Assembly (NCBI GenBank): GCA_002280475.1
Contig: NCEB01000016.1
Coordinates: forward strand, 1 to 64,000
Source: Brevundimonas subvibrioides
GTDB lineage: Bacteria > Pseudomonadota > Alphaproteobacteria > Caulobacterales > Caulobacteraceae
Direction: 5' to 3'
Length of the DNA: 64,000 bases
The notes under the pieces are model-generated. The model saw only the letters and a list, made by a program, of their open reading frames with translations. It did no database searches and was not told the origin of the DNA. Position numbers and translations under genes: made by a program. Each line of letters opens with the position of its first letter. The first letter of the stretch is position 1. Of the stretch, positions 1 to 8,366 are shown piece after piece.

Positions 1-363
1 GGGGAGACCTTCACCGGCGAGATGTTCGAACTGTTCGCCGACCGACGCACCCTGGTGATGATCGACACCGAGGGCTTCGAGGAAGAGCTGATGCGCCCCC
101 AGACCTGGCCGGCTCTCGGCCATCTGGCCATCATCATGGAAACCCATCCGCAGAAGCATCCAGACATCGTGGCGACCATGCTCGCTCGCTTCTCGGCGAC
201 CCACGACATCTCCCTGAGGTCCACGGAACCGCGTGGGGTCGACATGCCGGGCTGGCTGTTGGAACTGCCCCATCTGGATCAACTGCTGGCGACCTGGGAG
301 TATCGCTCGTCGCCGACTCCATGGTTCGTCATGCGGCCCAAGGGTTGGAGCATGGCGGCTTGA
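1..363 (+). CDS. FkbM-type methyltransferase, C-terminal part
   Basis: The frame is open from the first base and ends at a TGA, so only about 120 C-terminal codons are visible and the start lies outside the window. The stretch IDTEGFEEEL near codons 21-30 resembles the IDVEGxE motif typical of FkbM-family SAM-dependent O-methyltransferases, which often modify sugars in surface glycan loci. The SAM-binding loop would lie upstream and cannot be checked. The stop overlaps the TTG start of the next glycosyltransferase, which suggests one transcript with translational coupling. The family call rests on one motif plus context. Confidence 0.62.
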   Translation, partial: GETFTGEMFELFADRRTLVMIDTEGFEEELMRPQTWPALGHLAIIMETHPQKHPDIVATMLARFSATHDISLRSTEPRGVDMPGWLLELPHLDQLLATWEYRSSPTPWFVMRPKGWSMAA

Positions 364-1916
364 GCGGACCGAACTTCGCCCTCTGCTACACCGGCGACGC
401 CTATTCGACGTCGGCCAAGATCATGGGCCGCCAGAGCGCGGGCAAGGCCCTGATGAAGGGCGTCGCCCGACGCTGGACCGACGGAGAGATCCACGGCTTC
501 GGGGCCAGTCGAGCGCCCGGCCAGGCCATGGCCCGACAGCTGAAGGGCGACGGCTTCACCGGGACGGTGCGCTGGCGAATGGCCCCCGGCGACGACGTGC
601 TGAGCCAGTTGGGAGCCGTCTACTATCCCGCACCCGTGACCCTCGACCTCGCCCACGCCAGAAACACGCGGGGGCCGACGTCCTACAGCCTGTTCGGAGT
701 GACCCACACCCTGTCGTCCGAGGCGGCGATGGACAGTCTGGGCCGGCTGGCGATCGCCCCGTTCCAGCCCTGGGACGGGCTCATCTGCACCTCGACCGTC
801 GCCCTGTCGGTGGCCAGAAGACTGCAGGCCGAAATGCGCGACTGGCAGGTCGAGCATCTGGGCGCGACCCGGTTCAACACCCCGGCCATGAAGGTCATTC
901 CGCTTGGCGTCGACGCGCCCGCCCGGGCGCGGACACCGGATCGGATCGCCCAGGCCCGCGGTGCCTTGGGCCTGTCAGACGATGACGTCGCCTTCCTGTT
1001 CGCGGGGCGGCTGGTGTTCCACGGAAAGGCCAATCCCGCGATCTTCTATCGCGCGGCCGAGGCGGCGCAGGCGCGGGTCTCGCAGCGGGTCGTCTGCATC
1101 GACGCCGGCGTCTATCCCAATGAGCAGATCGCCAAGAGCTATCGCGTCTTCACCAGCCTGTCCGACAACATCCAGGAGACGTTTGGCCTGACGCCGGTCG
1201 AGGCCATGGCGGCGGGCCTGCCCAACCTCGTCAGCGACTGGAACGGCTACAAGGACACGGTGCGCGAAGGCGTCGACGGCTTCCGCATTCCGACCCTGGC
1301 CCCGGCCCCGGCATGGGGAACGGGCGCGGACCTGGGTCTGCGGCACGCCCTGGGCCAGGACAACTATGACTTCCTGATCGGCCGGGCCAGCATGGCCACG
1401 GTGGTCGCGTTCGAACCTCTGGTCGACCGGATCGTCGATCTGGCGTCGGACCCCGCCCTGCGCCGACGCATGGGCGAGGCGGGACGCGCCCGAGCGGTCG
1501 CGGATTACGACTGGCCCGTGATCCTGGACCGATACTGCGACTTCGCTGCCGACCTTGGCGAGCTGCGCCGGGCCGCGGCGTCGCTGAGGACCCGACCGCC
1601 GGTGCCCTTCCCCCTTCGGCCCGACCCCTTCGCCCTGTTCCAGGACCATCCGACGGCGCACCCGGGCGACGACTGGACCGTCACGGCGATGCCGCTGGAC
1701 GAGCGCGGGCTGGACAGATTCCTGGACCTGCACATGGCGAACTATGTGATGGACGACGCGGTCCTGCCCGAAAGCACGCTCAGAGCTATCCTGGCTGAAG
1801 CGAGCGCGAAGAGCCACACGATCGGCACCCTGCTGGCCGCTGTCGGCAGAACCTTCGTCAGCGAGAAGGCGCTGATGTGGCTGATGAAGTTCGACATCCT
1901 GCGGGCCCAGCCGTGA
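360..1916 (+). CDS. Glycosyltransferase family 4-like (paralogue A)
   Basis: Predicted cytoplasmic retaining glycosyltransferase of 518 residues that would add a sugar to a lipid-linked or surface glycan. The C-terminal half carries the GT4 donor-site signature, with SDNIQETFGLTPVEAMAAGL followed by a VSDWNGYKDTVREGVDGF-like segment. The TTG start at 360 is chosen because it overlaps the upstream TGA and because the resulting N-terminus lines up with the paralogue at 12451-14130 (shared MGRQSAG motif about 20 residues in). A longer frame would open at 321 but overlaps the previous gene. The C-terminal 90 residues after the GT domain are shared in type with the paralogues and have no assigned role. 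The stop overlaps the next gene by 4 bp. Confidence 0.85.
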   Translation: MSGPNFALCYTGDAYSTSAKIMGRQSAGKALMKGVARRWTDGEIHGFGASRAPGQAMARQLKGDGFTGTVRWRMAPGDDVLSQLGAVYYPAPVTLDLAHARNTRGPTSYSLFGVTHTLSSEAAMDSLGRLAIAPFQPWDGLICTSTVALSVARRLQAEMRDWQVEHLGATRFNTPAMKVIPLGVDAPARARTPDRIAQARGALGLSDDDVAFLFAGRLVFHGKANPAIFYRAAEAAQARVSQRVVCIDAGVYPNEQIAKSYRVFTSLSDNIQETFGLTPVEAMAAGLPNLVSDWNGYKDTVREGVDGFRIPTLAPAPAWGTGADLGLRHALGQDNYDFLIGRASMATVVAFEPLVDRIVDLASDPALRRRMGEAGRARAVADYDWPVILDRYCDFAADLGELRRAAASLRTRPPVPFPLRPDPFALFQDHPTAHPGDDWTVTAMPLDERGLDRFLDLHMANYVMDDAVLPESTLRAILAEASAKSHTIGTLLAAVGRTFVSEKALMWLMKFDILRAQP

Positions 1917-3493
1917 GCCTGACGCTGTCGCCAGAAATCCTTCAACAGGTGCGGGCCGAGTTCGATCCGGACTTCTATCTGGCGGCCAACAAGGACGTCG
2001 CCGAGGCGGGGGCCGATCCGTTTCAGCACTTCCTGATCTTCGGTGCCGGAGAGGGCCGCGACCCGCGTCCCGACTTCTCCATGGGCCGTTATCTGGCGCT
2101 GCACCTGGATGTGCGGGAAGCCGGCGTGAACCCCTTCGTCCACTGGGTCACCAGCGGCCGGGCCGAGGGCCGCGCGACCGATCACGGTCTGGGGTTCCAG
2201 TACGAGGTTCTGTGGGCTGACAAGCCGATCGAGGAGAGGATGCGCGCCCTGCGTCTGGCCCAGCCGGACCGCGCGCCTGACCCGGCGCAGACGCTGTCGG
2301 ATGCCGCAAACCGGCTCGCGCCCGGGCGAGGAATCCATGTGACGGTATCCCATGACGACTACAGCCGGGGCGTCGGTGGCGTTCAGCTGTGCATCCGACT
2401 GGAGGCCGAGGCCCTGGCGCGGCGCGGAACGGATCACCTGCATCTGTTTCCCAGCTCTGCCGGGGTGATGGTGGATGTGGAGCGCGAGACCCCGACGCTC
2501 GGAGTCCTGCTCAATGGCACGCTGACCGGGCATTTCACGCCTGAAACCGTCGCCGAAGCCCTGGCCCCCGCCCTCGCCGGGCGTCGAATCACCGTCTCGA
2601 TCCACAGCCTGATCGGACATCCGGTGGAGCGGACCTGCGACATGCTGGCGGCGCTGGGCGTGACCGAGGGGTTCTTCTGGCTGCACGACTACGCCAGCCT
2701 GTGCGCCGGCTACGCCCTGATGCGCGACGACGTCGCCTTCTGCGGGGCGCCGTCACCGGACAGCGCGGCGTGCGAGATCTGCAGCTACGGCCGTCGCCGT
2801 CGCATCCAGCTGCCCGCCCACGTCGAGGTTTTCCAGCGGTTCGCCCTGACCGTCGTGGCCCCATCGCAGGTGGCGCTCGACCTGTGGAGCCACCGCTTCC
2901 CGGTCCGTCCCGCCGCGAGCGTGGTCCATCCTCACGCGCGGCTCGAGCCGCGCCCGGTTCAGCCGTCGCCGTCGGTCCCGAGCGCCGACCGGCCTTTGCG
3001 GGTCGGCTTCCTCGGCATGCCGTCGCTGCACAAGGGATGGCCGATCTTCGCCGATCTGGTCCGTCGTTTCGCCGCCGACGATCGCTATGAGTTCCATCAC
3101 CTCTCGGCCGTCGAGGACCCTCGCGTTCCGGCACGGTTCACCAGGGTCGCGCCGACACCGGATCAGCCTCAGCCGATGATCCCGGCGATCGAGGCCCTCG
3201 ATCTGGACGCCGTCGTGCTCTGGGCGCTGTGGCCCGAGACCTTCTGCATCGCCGCGCACGAGGCGGTCGCGGCGGGCGCGGCCATCCTGACCCACACCGG
3301 CTCCGGCAACGTCGCCGCCTTCGTGGCAGGTGAGGCGACACGCGGTCAGGTGCTTCCCGACGAGGCGAGCTTGCGCGCCCTGTTCGCCTCGCGCGAGGTG
3401 GCCACCCTGTCGCGGGCGAACCGGAAGCCCGTTCTCCACGACCTCGTCTTCAGCGGCATGGTCGCGGACCTGATCCCGGAGGCGGCGACATGA
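1913..3493 (+). CDS. Glycosyltransferase with N-terminal EGR repeats
   Basis: Protein of 526 residues. The GTG start at 1913 overlaps the preceding TGA (GTGA), so translation is probably coupled; an upstream in-frame ATG at 1877 lies inside the previous gene. Residues about 10-80 contain two copies of a module of the type FDPDFYLAANKDV...HFLIFGAGEGRDP, seen in many alphaproteobacterial glycosyltransferases and also in the secreted protease at 22811-26239. The central part has a HDDYSRGVGGVQ-type acceptor-side segment. The C-terminal half looks like a GT-B fold (GFLGMPSLHKGWPIFADLV; later ETFCIAAHEAVAAGAAI). The sugar and acceptor are unknown. It lies between two other transferases on the same strand, probably in one operon. 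Confidence 0.75.
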   Translation: MSLTLSPEILQQVRAEFDPDFYLAANKDVAEAGADPFQHFLIFGAGEGRDPRPDFSMGRYLALHLDVREAGVNPFVHWVTSGRAEGRATDHGLGFQYEVLWADKPIEERMRALRLAQPDRAPDPAQTLSDAANRLAPGRGIHVTVSHDDYSRGVGGVQLCIRLEAEALARRGTDHLHLFPSSAGVMVDVERETPTLGVLLNGTLTGHFTPETVAEALAPALAGRRITVSIHSLIGHPVERTCDMLAALGVTEGFFWLHDYASLCAGYALMRDDVAFCGAPSPDSAACEICSYGRRRRIQLPAHVEVFQRFALTVVAPSQVALDLWSHRFPVRPAASVVHPHARLEPRPVQPSPSVPSADRPLRVGFLGMPSLHKGWPIFADLVRRFAADDRYEFHHLSAVEDPRVPARFTRVAPTPDQPQPMIPAIEALDLDAVVLWALWPETFCIAAHEAVAAGAAILTHTGSGNVAAFVAGEATRGQVLPDEASLRALFASREVATLSRANRKPVLHDLVFSGMVADLIPEAAT

Positions 3494-4542
3494 AGGTGCT
3501 CGTCTTCTCCAGCTTCACCTTCGCTTATCTGGACCGGGCGCGCGTCCTGTTCGGCACGCTGAAGAAGCATCATCCGGACTGGGAGCGGGTCGCCGTCATC
3601 ACCGACCGGCCGCCACCCGGCATCGATTTCGACCCCTCGGCCGAGCCGTTCGACCGTGTCGTCTGGTTCGAGGATCTGAACATCCCGCGCGGCGAGGGCT
3701 GGCTGTTCGGCCACGACATTGTCGAGGCCTGCACGGCGGTGAAGGGCCCCTTCCTGCATCAGACCTGCGAGGCGGGTGACGCCGACATCGTCATCTATCT
3801 GGATCCGGACACGGCGCTGCTGAACGACCTGTCGCCCTTGGTCAAGGCGCTCCAGACTCATGACGGCCTGTTGACGCCCCACCTGCTGGAGCCGGAAGAC
3901 GAACTTCAGGCCCTGCTGGACAATGAGCTGGCGACGTTGAGAACCGGCATCTTCAACCTGGGCTTCGTGGCCATCCGCACGACCGGTCAGGGCGCGCGTT
4001 TCGCGCGGTGGTGGAACGACCGTCTGCTGGCCTTCTGTCACGACGACATCCCCAAGGGCCTGTTCGTCGATCAGCGGTGGTGCGACCATGTCCCGGCCTT
4101 CTTCGACCGTTTCCACGTCCTGCGCGACCCCGGCTACAATGTCGCCAGCTGGAACCTGTCCAAGCGCAAGGTTCACATCGGGCTGGACGGCGCGATCACG
4201 GTCAACGGCTCGCCGCTGCGGTTCTGGCACTTCACCAAGCTGGGGCCGACCGGCGACACCATGACCCGCCGGTATGCCGGGACCAATTTCGAGGTCCACG
4301 AGATCTGGAACTGGTACAAACGGCTGATCGAGGAGGCGCGCGATCCGCGCATCCCGCCGCGCTGGTGGGCCTTCGCCGCCTTCGACGACGGGACCCCCAT
4401 CCGCAAGGACTGGCGCGAGCTCTACCGCGACCGGGCCGATCTGCAGGCCGCCTTCCCCGAGCCTTTCCGGACCGGGCCGAACACCTATCACGCCTGGCTG
4501 GCCGTCGAGGGCCGGTTGACCGGCCCCGCTTCCGTCGCCTAA
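3490..4542 (+). CDS. Nucleotide-diphospho-sugar glycosyltransferase (GT-A type)
   Basis: Protein of 350 residues starting MKVLVFSSFTFAYLDRARVL, with an ATG overlapping the upstream TGA. The segment IVIYLDPDTALL near residue 100 has the DxD metal/nucleotide-sugar site of GT-A enzymes, and NLGFVAIR follows as in GT8-like proteins. No signal peptide or membrane helix is seen, so it should act in the cytoplasm on a glycan intermediate. It is co-oriented with and coupled to the preceding glycosyltransferase. The exact CAZy family and sugar donor cannot be assigned from sequence alone. Confidence 0.75.
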   Translation: MKVLVFSSFTFAYLDRARVLFGTLKKHHPDWERVAVITDRPPPGIDFDPSAEPFDRVVWFEDLNIPRGEGWLFGHDIVEACTAVKGPFLHQTCEAGDADIVIYLDPDTALLNDLSPLVKALQTHDGLLTPHLLEPEDELQALLDNELATLRTGIFNLGFVAIRTTGQGARFARWWNDRLLAFCHDDIPKGLFVDQRWCDHVPAFFDRFHVLRDPGYNVASWNLSKRKVHIGLDGAITVNGSPLRFWHFTKLGPTGDTMTRRYAGTNFEVHEIWNWYKRLIEEARDPRIPPRWWAFAAFDDGTPIRKDWRELYRDRADLQAAFPEPFRTGPNTYHAWLAVEGRLTGPASVA

Positions 4543-4572
4543 CCCTCGGTCCGACCCGAGGACCCGCGAGAC

Positions 4573-5991
4573 ATGGCCACGGCCACGACCCGATCAGCAG
4601 CCGCCGGCACCCCCGCCGCGACGACCCGGACGGCCCTGGTGGTCGCTGGCATGCACCGCAGCGGCACCTCGGCCATGGCGCGGCTGCTGTCGCTGGCCGG
4701 CGGGGCGCTGCCGGGCGACATCATCCAGCCGGGTCCCGACAATCCGACCGGCTTCTGGGAGCCCGCCGACATGGTCGGCCTGAATGACCGCATCCTGGCC
4801 TCCGTCGGCTCGCGCTGGGACGACGTTTTCGGCCACCGGGTCGGACCGACCGTGTGGGCGCGGCGCGACCAGTATCTGGACGAGGCCCGCGCCTTCATCG
4901 CCCGGAACTACGACGACGCACCCGCCGCCGTGCTCAAGGACCCCCGCGCCTCGCTGATGATCCGCTTCTGGGACGAGGCTCTCAGGGCTGAGGGAAGACG
5001 ACCGGTCTATGTGATCATGGTGCGCCATCCGCTGGAGGTCGCGGCCTCCATCGTGACGCGCGGCGACGCCTCAGAAGCGACCGCCGTCATGGCCTGGGCC
5101 GCCTGTATGCTGGCGGTCGAGCGCGACACCCGGGGCCTGGCGCGGGTGTTCATCGACTATGACGCTCTGCTCGCGGACTGGCGCGGAGCCCTGGCGCGGA
5201 TCCAGACCGCCGGGGGCGATCCTCTGGCCGCCCCGACACCCGAGGTCGAGGCCCGGATCGACGACTTCCTGTCGCCGGACCAGAGGCATCACAGGGCGGA
5301 CCAGGCCGACCTGGCGGGGCGCGGGGATCTGTGGTCGGGCGCCCTGACCACCCTGTCCTGGCTGGGCGCGGCGACCACCGGCGTGGAGCCTGACAGCACC
5401 CAGTTGGACGCCGCCCTGGTCGAGCTGGAGCGTCTGGCTCGCCTGACCGGCCCCGCCCTGCACGACCTCCGCGCGGAGGCGGCGGACGCGCCCGGCCTGA
5501 AGGCGGAGCTGGCAGACACGCTCACGGAGAACGCAGCCCTTCGCGATCTCGCCGACCAGTTCCACGCCGAGGCCGATCACAACGGCCGTCACTGGGAGGC
5601 CTCGCGCGACATGGTCGCCCATCTGACGCGGGAACTCGGCGCGGCGCGCGAACAGGCCGAGCGGTTCCGCAAGGAGGCCGAGGGCATCCTGCCCCTCCGC
5701 CGCGAGATCGGCCTGGCCGAGGCCCGCGCCCTGCGCCAGCAGGCCCAGAACCGCGAACTGGTCGAGGCCCTGGAGGCCGAGCGGCAACGGGCGGCCAACG
5801 CCCGGGCCGAGCGCGCGACCGCGCAAGAGCGACTGGATGCCCTGGAGGCGACGACCGGCTTGTCCGACGAACTGGCCGCGTTGCGAGCCCGTCACGACGC
5901 GATGCTCACCAGCCCCAGCTGGGCCCTGACCCGACCGCTCAGGGTCCTGGCCAAACGCTGGCGCGCGCTGGCCCGACCGGGACGATCATGA
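4573..5991 (+). CDS. Sulfotransferase-family protein with C-terminal coiled coil
   Basis: Protein of 472 residues. VAGMHRSGTSAMARLL near residue 27 matches the 5'-phosphosulfate-binding loop of PAPS-dependent sulfotransferases, and VIMVRHPLEVAASI near residue 150 matches the 3'-phosphate-binding motif. From about residue 290 the sequence becomes Ala/Glu/Arg/Leu-rich and is very likely a long coiled coil, ending in a basic tail (LAKRWRALARPGR). This organisation is common in polysaccharide loci, where a sulfotransferase domain is joined to a scaffold segment. It probably transfers sulfate to a sugar of the locus glycan, but the acceptor is unknown. The stop overlaps the ATG of the next gene. 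Confidence 0.72.
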   Translation: MATATTRSAAAGTPAATTRTALVVAGMHRSGTSAMARLLSLAGGALPGDIIQPGPDNPTGFWEPADMVGLNDRILASVGSRWDDVFGHRVGPTVWARRDQYLDEARAFIARNYDDAPAAVLKDPRASLMIRFWDEALRAEGRRPVYVIMVRHPLEVAASIVTRGDASEATAVMAWAACMLAVERDTRGLARVFIDYDALLADWRGALARIQTAGGDPLAAPTPEVEARIDDFLSPDQRHHRADQADLAGRGDLWSGALTTLSWLGAATTGVEPDSTQLDAALVELERLARLTGPALHDLRAEAADAPGLKAELADTLTENAALRDLADQFHAEADHNGRHWEASRDMVAHLTRELGAAREQAERFRKEAEGILPLRREIGLAEARALRQQAQNRELVEALEAERQRAANARAERATAQERLDALEATTGLSDELAALRARHDAMLTSPSWALTRPLRVLAKRWRALARPGRS

Positions 5992-7646
5992 CCTATTACA
6001 GCAACGCCAATCCTGACCTTCTGGCCAAGATTCCCGTCACCGCCAGGGCTGCGGAGTATTGGGGCGTCGAACTGTTCGCCGAGGCCGCCGAAGAGGCGCG
6101 CGGTGTCCTGGACGAGGTCGTCCTGGGCAGCATCGAGGAGGCGGCGGTTCTGGCCGAACTGGATGCGCGTCGGGGCGACCGGCGGTTCGACGTCCTGATC
6201 TTCGGCGACGTGCTGGAGCATCTTCTGGATCCGTGGAGCGTGCTGCGGACGCTGCGCGAGCGGATGGAGCCGAGCGCGGTCTGCGCCATCTGCATCCCCA
6301 ACGTCGGCCATTGGACCCTTGTGCGCGAACAGCTGCTGGGTCGCTGGAACTATGCCGACGCGGGCCTGCTGGACCGGACCCACCTGCGCTTCTTCAGCCG
6401 CGACACGGCGGTCGAGATGATCTCGACCGCGGGCTGGGGGCCGCTGGACGCCGACGCGCGCGTTCTCTGGCCCGACAAGACCGAGGCCGCGATCAAGGCC
6501 CTGACCCCCGCCGCCCTGTCGTTCGGCGGCGACGCGTCCAAGGCCAAGCGGGACCTGTCCGCGTTTCAGTGGGTTCTTCGCGGCGTCAACGGCCCGCTGC
6601 CGCCGCGTCTGGCGATCGCGGCCCTGGGCATGAAGAAGGTCGGCGGCGTGACCGAGGCCCGCGTCGATCACCCCATGGCCGCCCTGGCCAGCCTGCCGTC
6701 CATCCGGGCGACATGGGGGGCCGGCACCGTTGCCCTGCCCGGCGGCGCGGAGCCCGGCGTCTTCGTGCTGCACCGCCAGTTCCTGAACGACGAGACCCTG
6801 ACCGGCCATGTCGAGGGTCTGGTTCAGAAGGGCTGGACCGTCGTGTCCGACATCGACGACGATCCGCATCACTGGCCTGGGTATGTCGAGTCCGACTTCC
6901 GCGCCTTCCGGGGCGTGCACGCCGTGACCGTCTCCACCGAGCCCCTGGCCGAGATGATCCGCCGCTGGAACCCCAACGTCGCCGTCTTCCCCAACGCCGC
7001 CGCCCGCCTGCCGGACGCGCCGGCGACGACGCCCAAGGCGGGCGACCGGATGCGGGTTTTCTTCGGCGCGCTGAACCGCGAGAACGACTGGGGCCCCGTC
7101 CGGGACCAGATCGTGGCCCTGGCGGACGCCCACGCCGACCGGATCGACTGGGTCGTGGTTCATGACCAGGGCTTCTTCGACGCCCTGCCCGCGTCGGCGT
7201 CCAAGACCTTTCATCCCACCCTGCCGCATCCGAAATACATGGCGCTGCTGGCGGGGTGCGACATCGCCCTGCTGCCGCTGTCTGACACGCCGTTCAACCG
7301 GCTGAAGTCGGATCTCAAGCTGGTCGAGAGCGCATCGGCCGGCGTGGTGCCGGTCTGTTCGCGACTGATCTACGCCGATGATCCGGCGCATGGCGCCTTC
7401 GCCGTCTTCGCCGACAGCCCGGACGAATGGCATCAGGCGCTGTTGGGACTGATCGCGTCGCCGGACGAGGTGAAACGTCGCCGAGACCTCGGCCGGGCCC
7501 ACGTCGCCACCCATCGCATGCACGCCCACGAAGCGCCGCGCCGCGAGGCATGGTACCGCGACCTCGTCACGCGCGGGGCCGATCTGGAGGCCCAGCGTCA
7601 GGCGCGGCTGGCGGCCATGGCCCCTCGTCAATCCCAGAACGCCTGA
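5988..7646 (+). CDS. Methyltransferase-glycosyltransferase fusion lacking the SAM motif I loop
   Basis: Protein of 552 residues. The N-terminal 200 residues resemble a class I methyltransferase of the methyltransf_11/23 type: YYSNANPDLLAKIP at the start, FDVLIFGDVLEHLLDPW near residue 70, then an IPNVGHWTLVREQLLGRW segment. In relatives, a VLEVGCGxGALG-type SAM-binding loop follows the YYSxxNPDLL..IP segment and precedes YWGVE. Here IPVTAR runs straight into AAEYWGVEL, so about 20-25 residues including motif I are missing without a frameshift. The C-terminal 330 residues resemble a GT-B glycosyltransferase (VSDIDDDPHHW, later LKLVESASAGVVPV). The methyltransferase half is probably inactive as written. 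The ATG overlaps the upstream stop. Confidence 0.7.
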   Translation: MTYYSNANPDLLAKIPVTARAAEYWGVELFAEAAEEARGVLDEVVLGSIEEAAVLAELDARRGDRRFDVLIFGDVLEHLLDPWSVLRTLRERMEPSAVCAICIPNVGHWTLVREQLLGRWNYADAGLLDRTHLRFFSRDTAVEMISTAGWGPLDADARVLWPDKTEAAIKALTPAALSFGGDASKAKRDLSAFQWVLRGVNGPLPPRLAIAALGMKKVGGVTEARVDHPMAALASLPSIRATWGAGTVALPGGAEPGVFVLHRQFLNDETLTGHVEGLVQKGWTVVSDIDDDPHHWPGYVESDFRAFRGVHAVTVSTEPLAEMIRRWNPNVAVFPNAAARLPDAPATTPKAGDRMRVFFGALNRENDWGPVRDQIVALADAHADRIDWVVVHDQGFFDALPASASKTFHPTLPHPKYMALLAGCDIALLPLSDTPFNRLKSDLKLVESASAGVVPVCSRLIYADDPAHGAFAVFADSPDEWHQALLGLIASPDEVKRRRDLGRAHVATHRMHAHEAPRREAWYRDLVTRGADLEAQRQARLAAMAPRQSQNA

Positions 7647-7660
7647 TCGAGACCCCACCC

Positions 7661-8242
7661 ATGGCTCAACTCAACCTCGGCTGCGGCTTCGACAAGCGCG
7701 AAGGCTGGATCAACGCCGACGGCTTCAAGGAATGTGATCCCGACGTCCTGATGGACATCGAGACCTTCCCCTGGCCGTTCGAGGACGACCAGTTCGACCG
7801 TATCCTGATGAAGCATGTGCTGGAGCACGTCGGGGCGACGTTCCAGGACTTCCGCGCCGTGATGCGCGAACTCTACCGGGTGCTGAAACCCGGTGGCGTG
7901 CTGGAGATCCACGTCCCGCATTTCCGGCATGACACCTACTGGTCGGATCCGACCCACGTCCGCGCCTTCACGCCCCTGACGTTCGAGATGATGTCCAAGG
8001 CCAGGAACGACGACTGGATCGCACGGCGCGCCAACTACACCATGCTGGCCTATGCCCTGGGCGTCGACTTCGAGGTCGTCAACGCGGTCCAGGTCTATGA
8101 CAGCGCCTGGGTCGAGAAGGAACGACGGGGCGAGATCGATCGCGCGACCCTGCGCCGGATGGCCAACGAGACATGGAACGTCATCCGTGAACTGCATATC
8201 CAGATTCGCGCGGTCAAGCCGTGGAGCGGACCCGTCGCTTAG
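7661..8242 (+). CDS. Class I SAM-dependent methyltransferase
   Basis: Protein of 193 residues starting MAQLNLGCGFDKREGWINAD. LNLGCG is a clear SAM-binding motif I, followed by DIETFPWPFEDDQFDRILMKHVLEHV-type motif spacing and LKPGGVLEIHVPHF, as in small methyltransferase_11 proteins of polysaccharide clusters. The frame is open further upstream, but the ATG at 7661 gives a normal family N-terminus and lies 15 bp after the preceding stop. It closes the run of same-strand genes that begins before the window. The methyl acceptor is presumably a sugar or glycan intermediate. Confidence 0.82.
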   Translation: MAQLNLGCGFDKREGWINADGFKECDPDVLMDIETFPWPFEDDQFDRILMKHVLEHVGATFQDFRAVMRELYRVLKPGGVLEIHVPHFRHDTYWSDPTHVRAFTPLTFEMMSKARNDDWIARRANYTMLAYALGVDFEVVNAVQVYDSAWVEKERRGEIDRATLRRMANETWNVIRELHIQIRAVKPWSGPVA

Positions 8243-8282
8243 ACCTTGATCAGATGAGGAGGAATCGCTTCTCGATTCCGCC

Positions 8283-8366
8283 GATGCTGTGAATCAAGGT
8301 CCAGCGGTTTCCTGGGGCCTGATCCGACCGGAAAAGCGCTCACACTTTTCCGGATCAGGCCCTAGG
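8283..8366 (+). repeat. 84-bp palindromic repeat, left copy of an inverted pair
   Basis: The 84-bp element is repeated in inverted orientation at 10849-10932 with about seven mismatches by eye. It contains an internal inverted repeat, GGGCCTGATCCG with CGGATCAGGCCC, around a loop containing GGAAAAGCGCTCACACTTTTC. The two arms differ between copies by a C-G to T-A compensatory change, which suggests selection on a hairpin. Its right end (CCTAGG) includes the stop codon of the minus-strand glycosyltransferase at 8362. It lies between convergent genes and may act as a bidirectional terminator. Confidence 0.85.
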
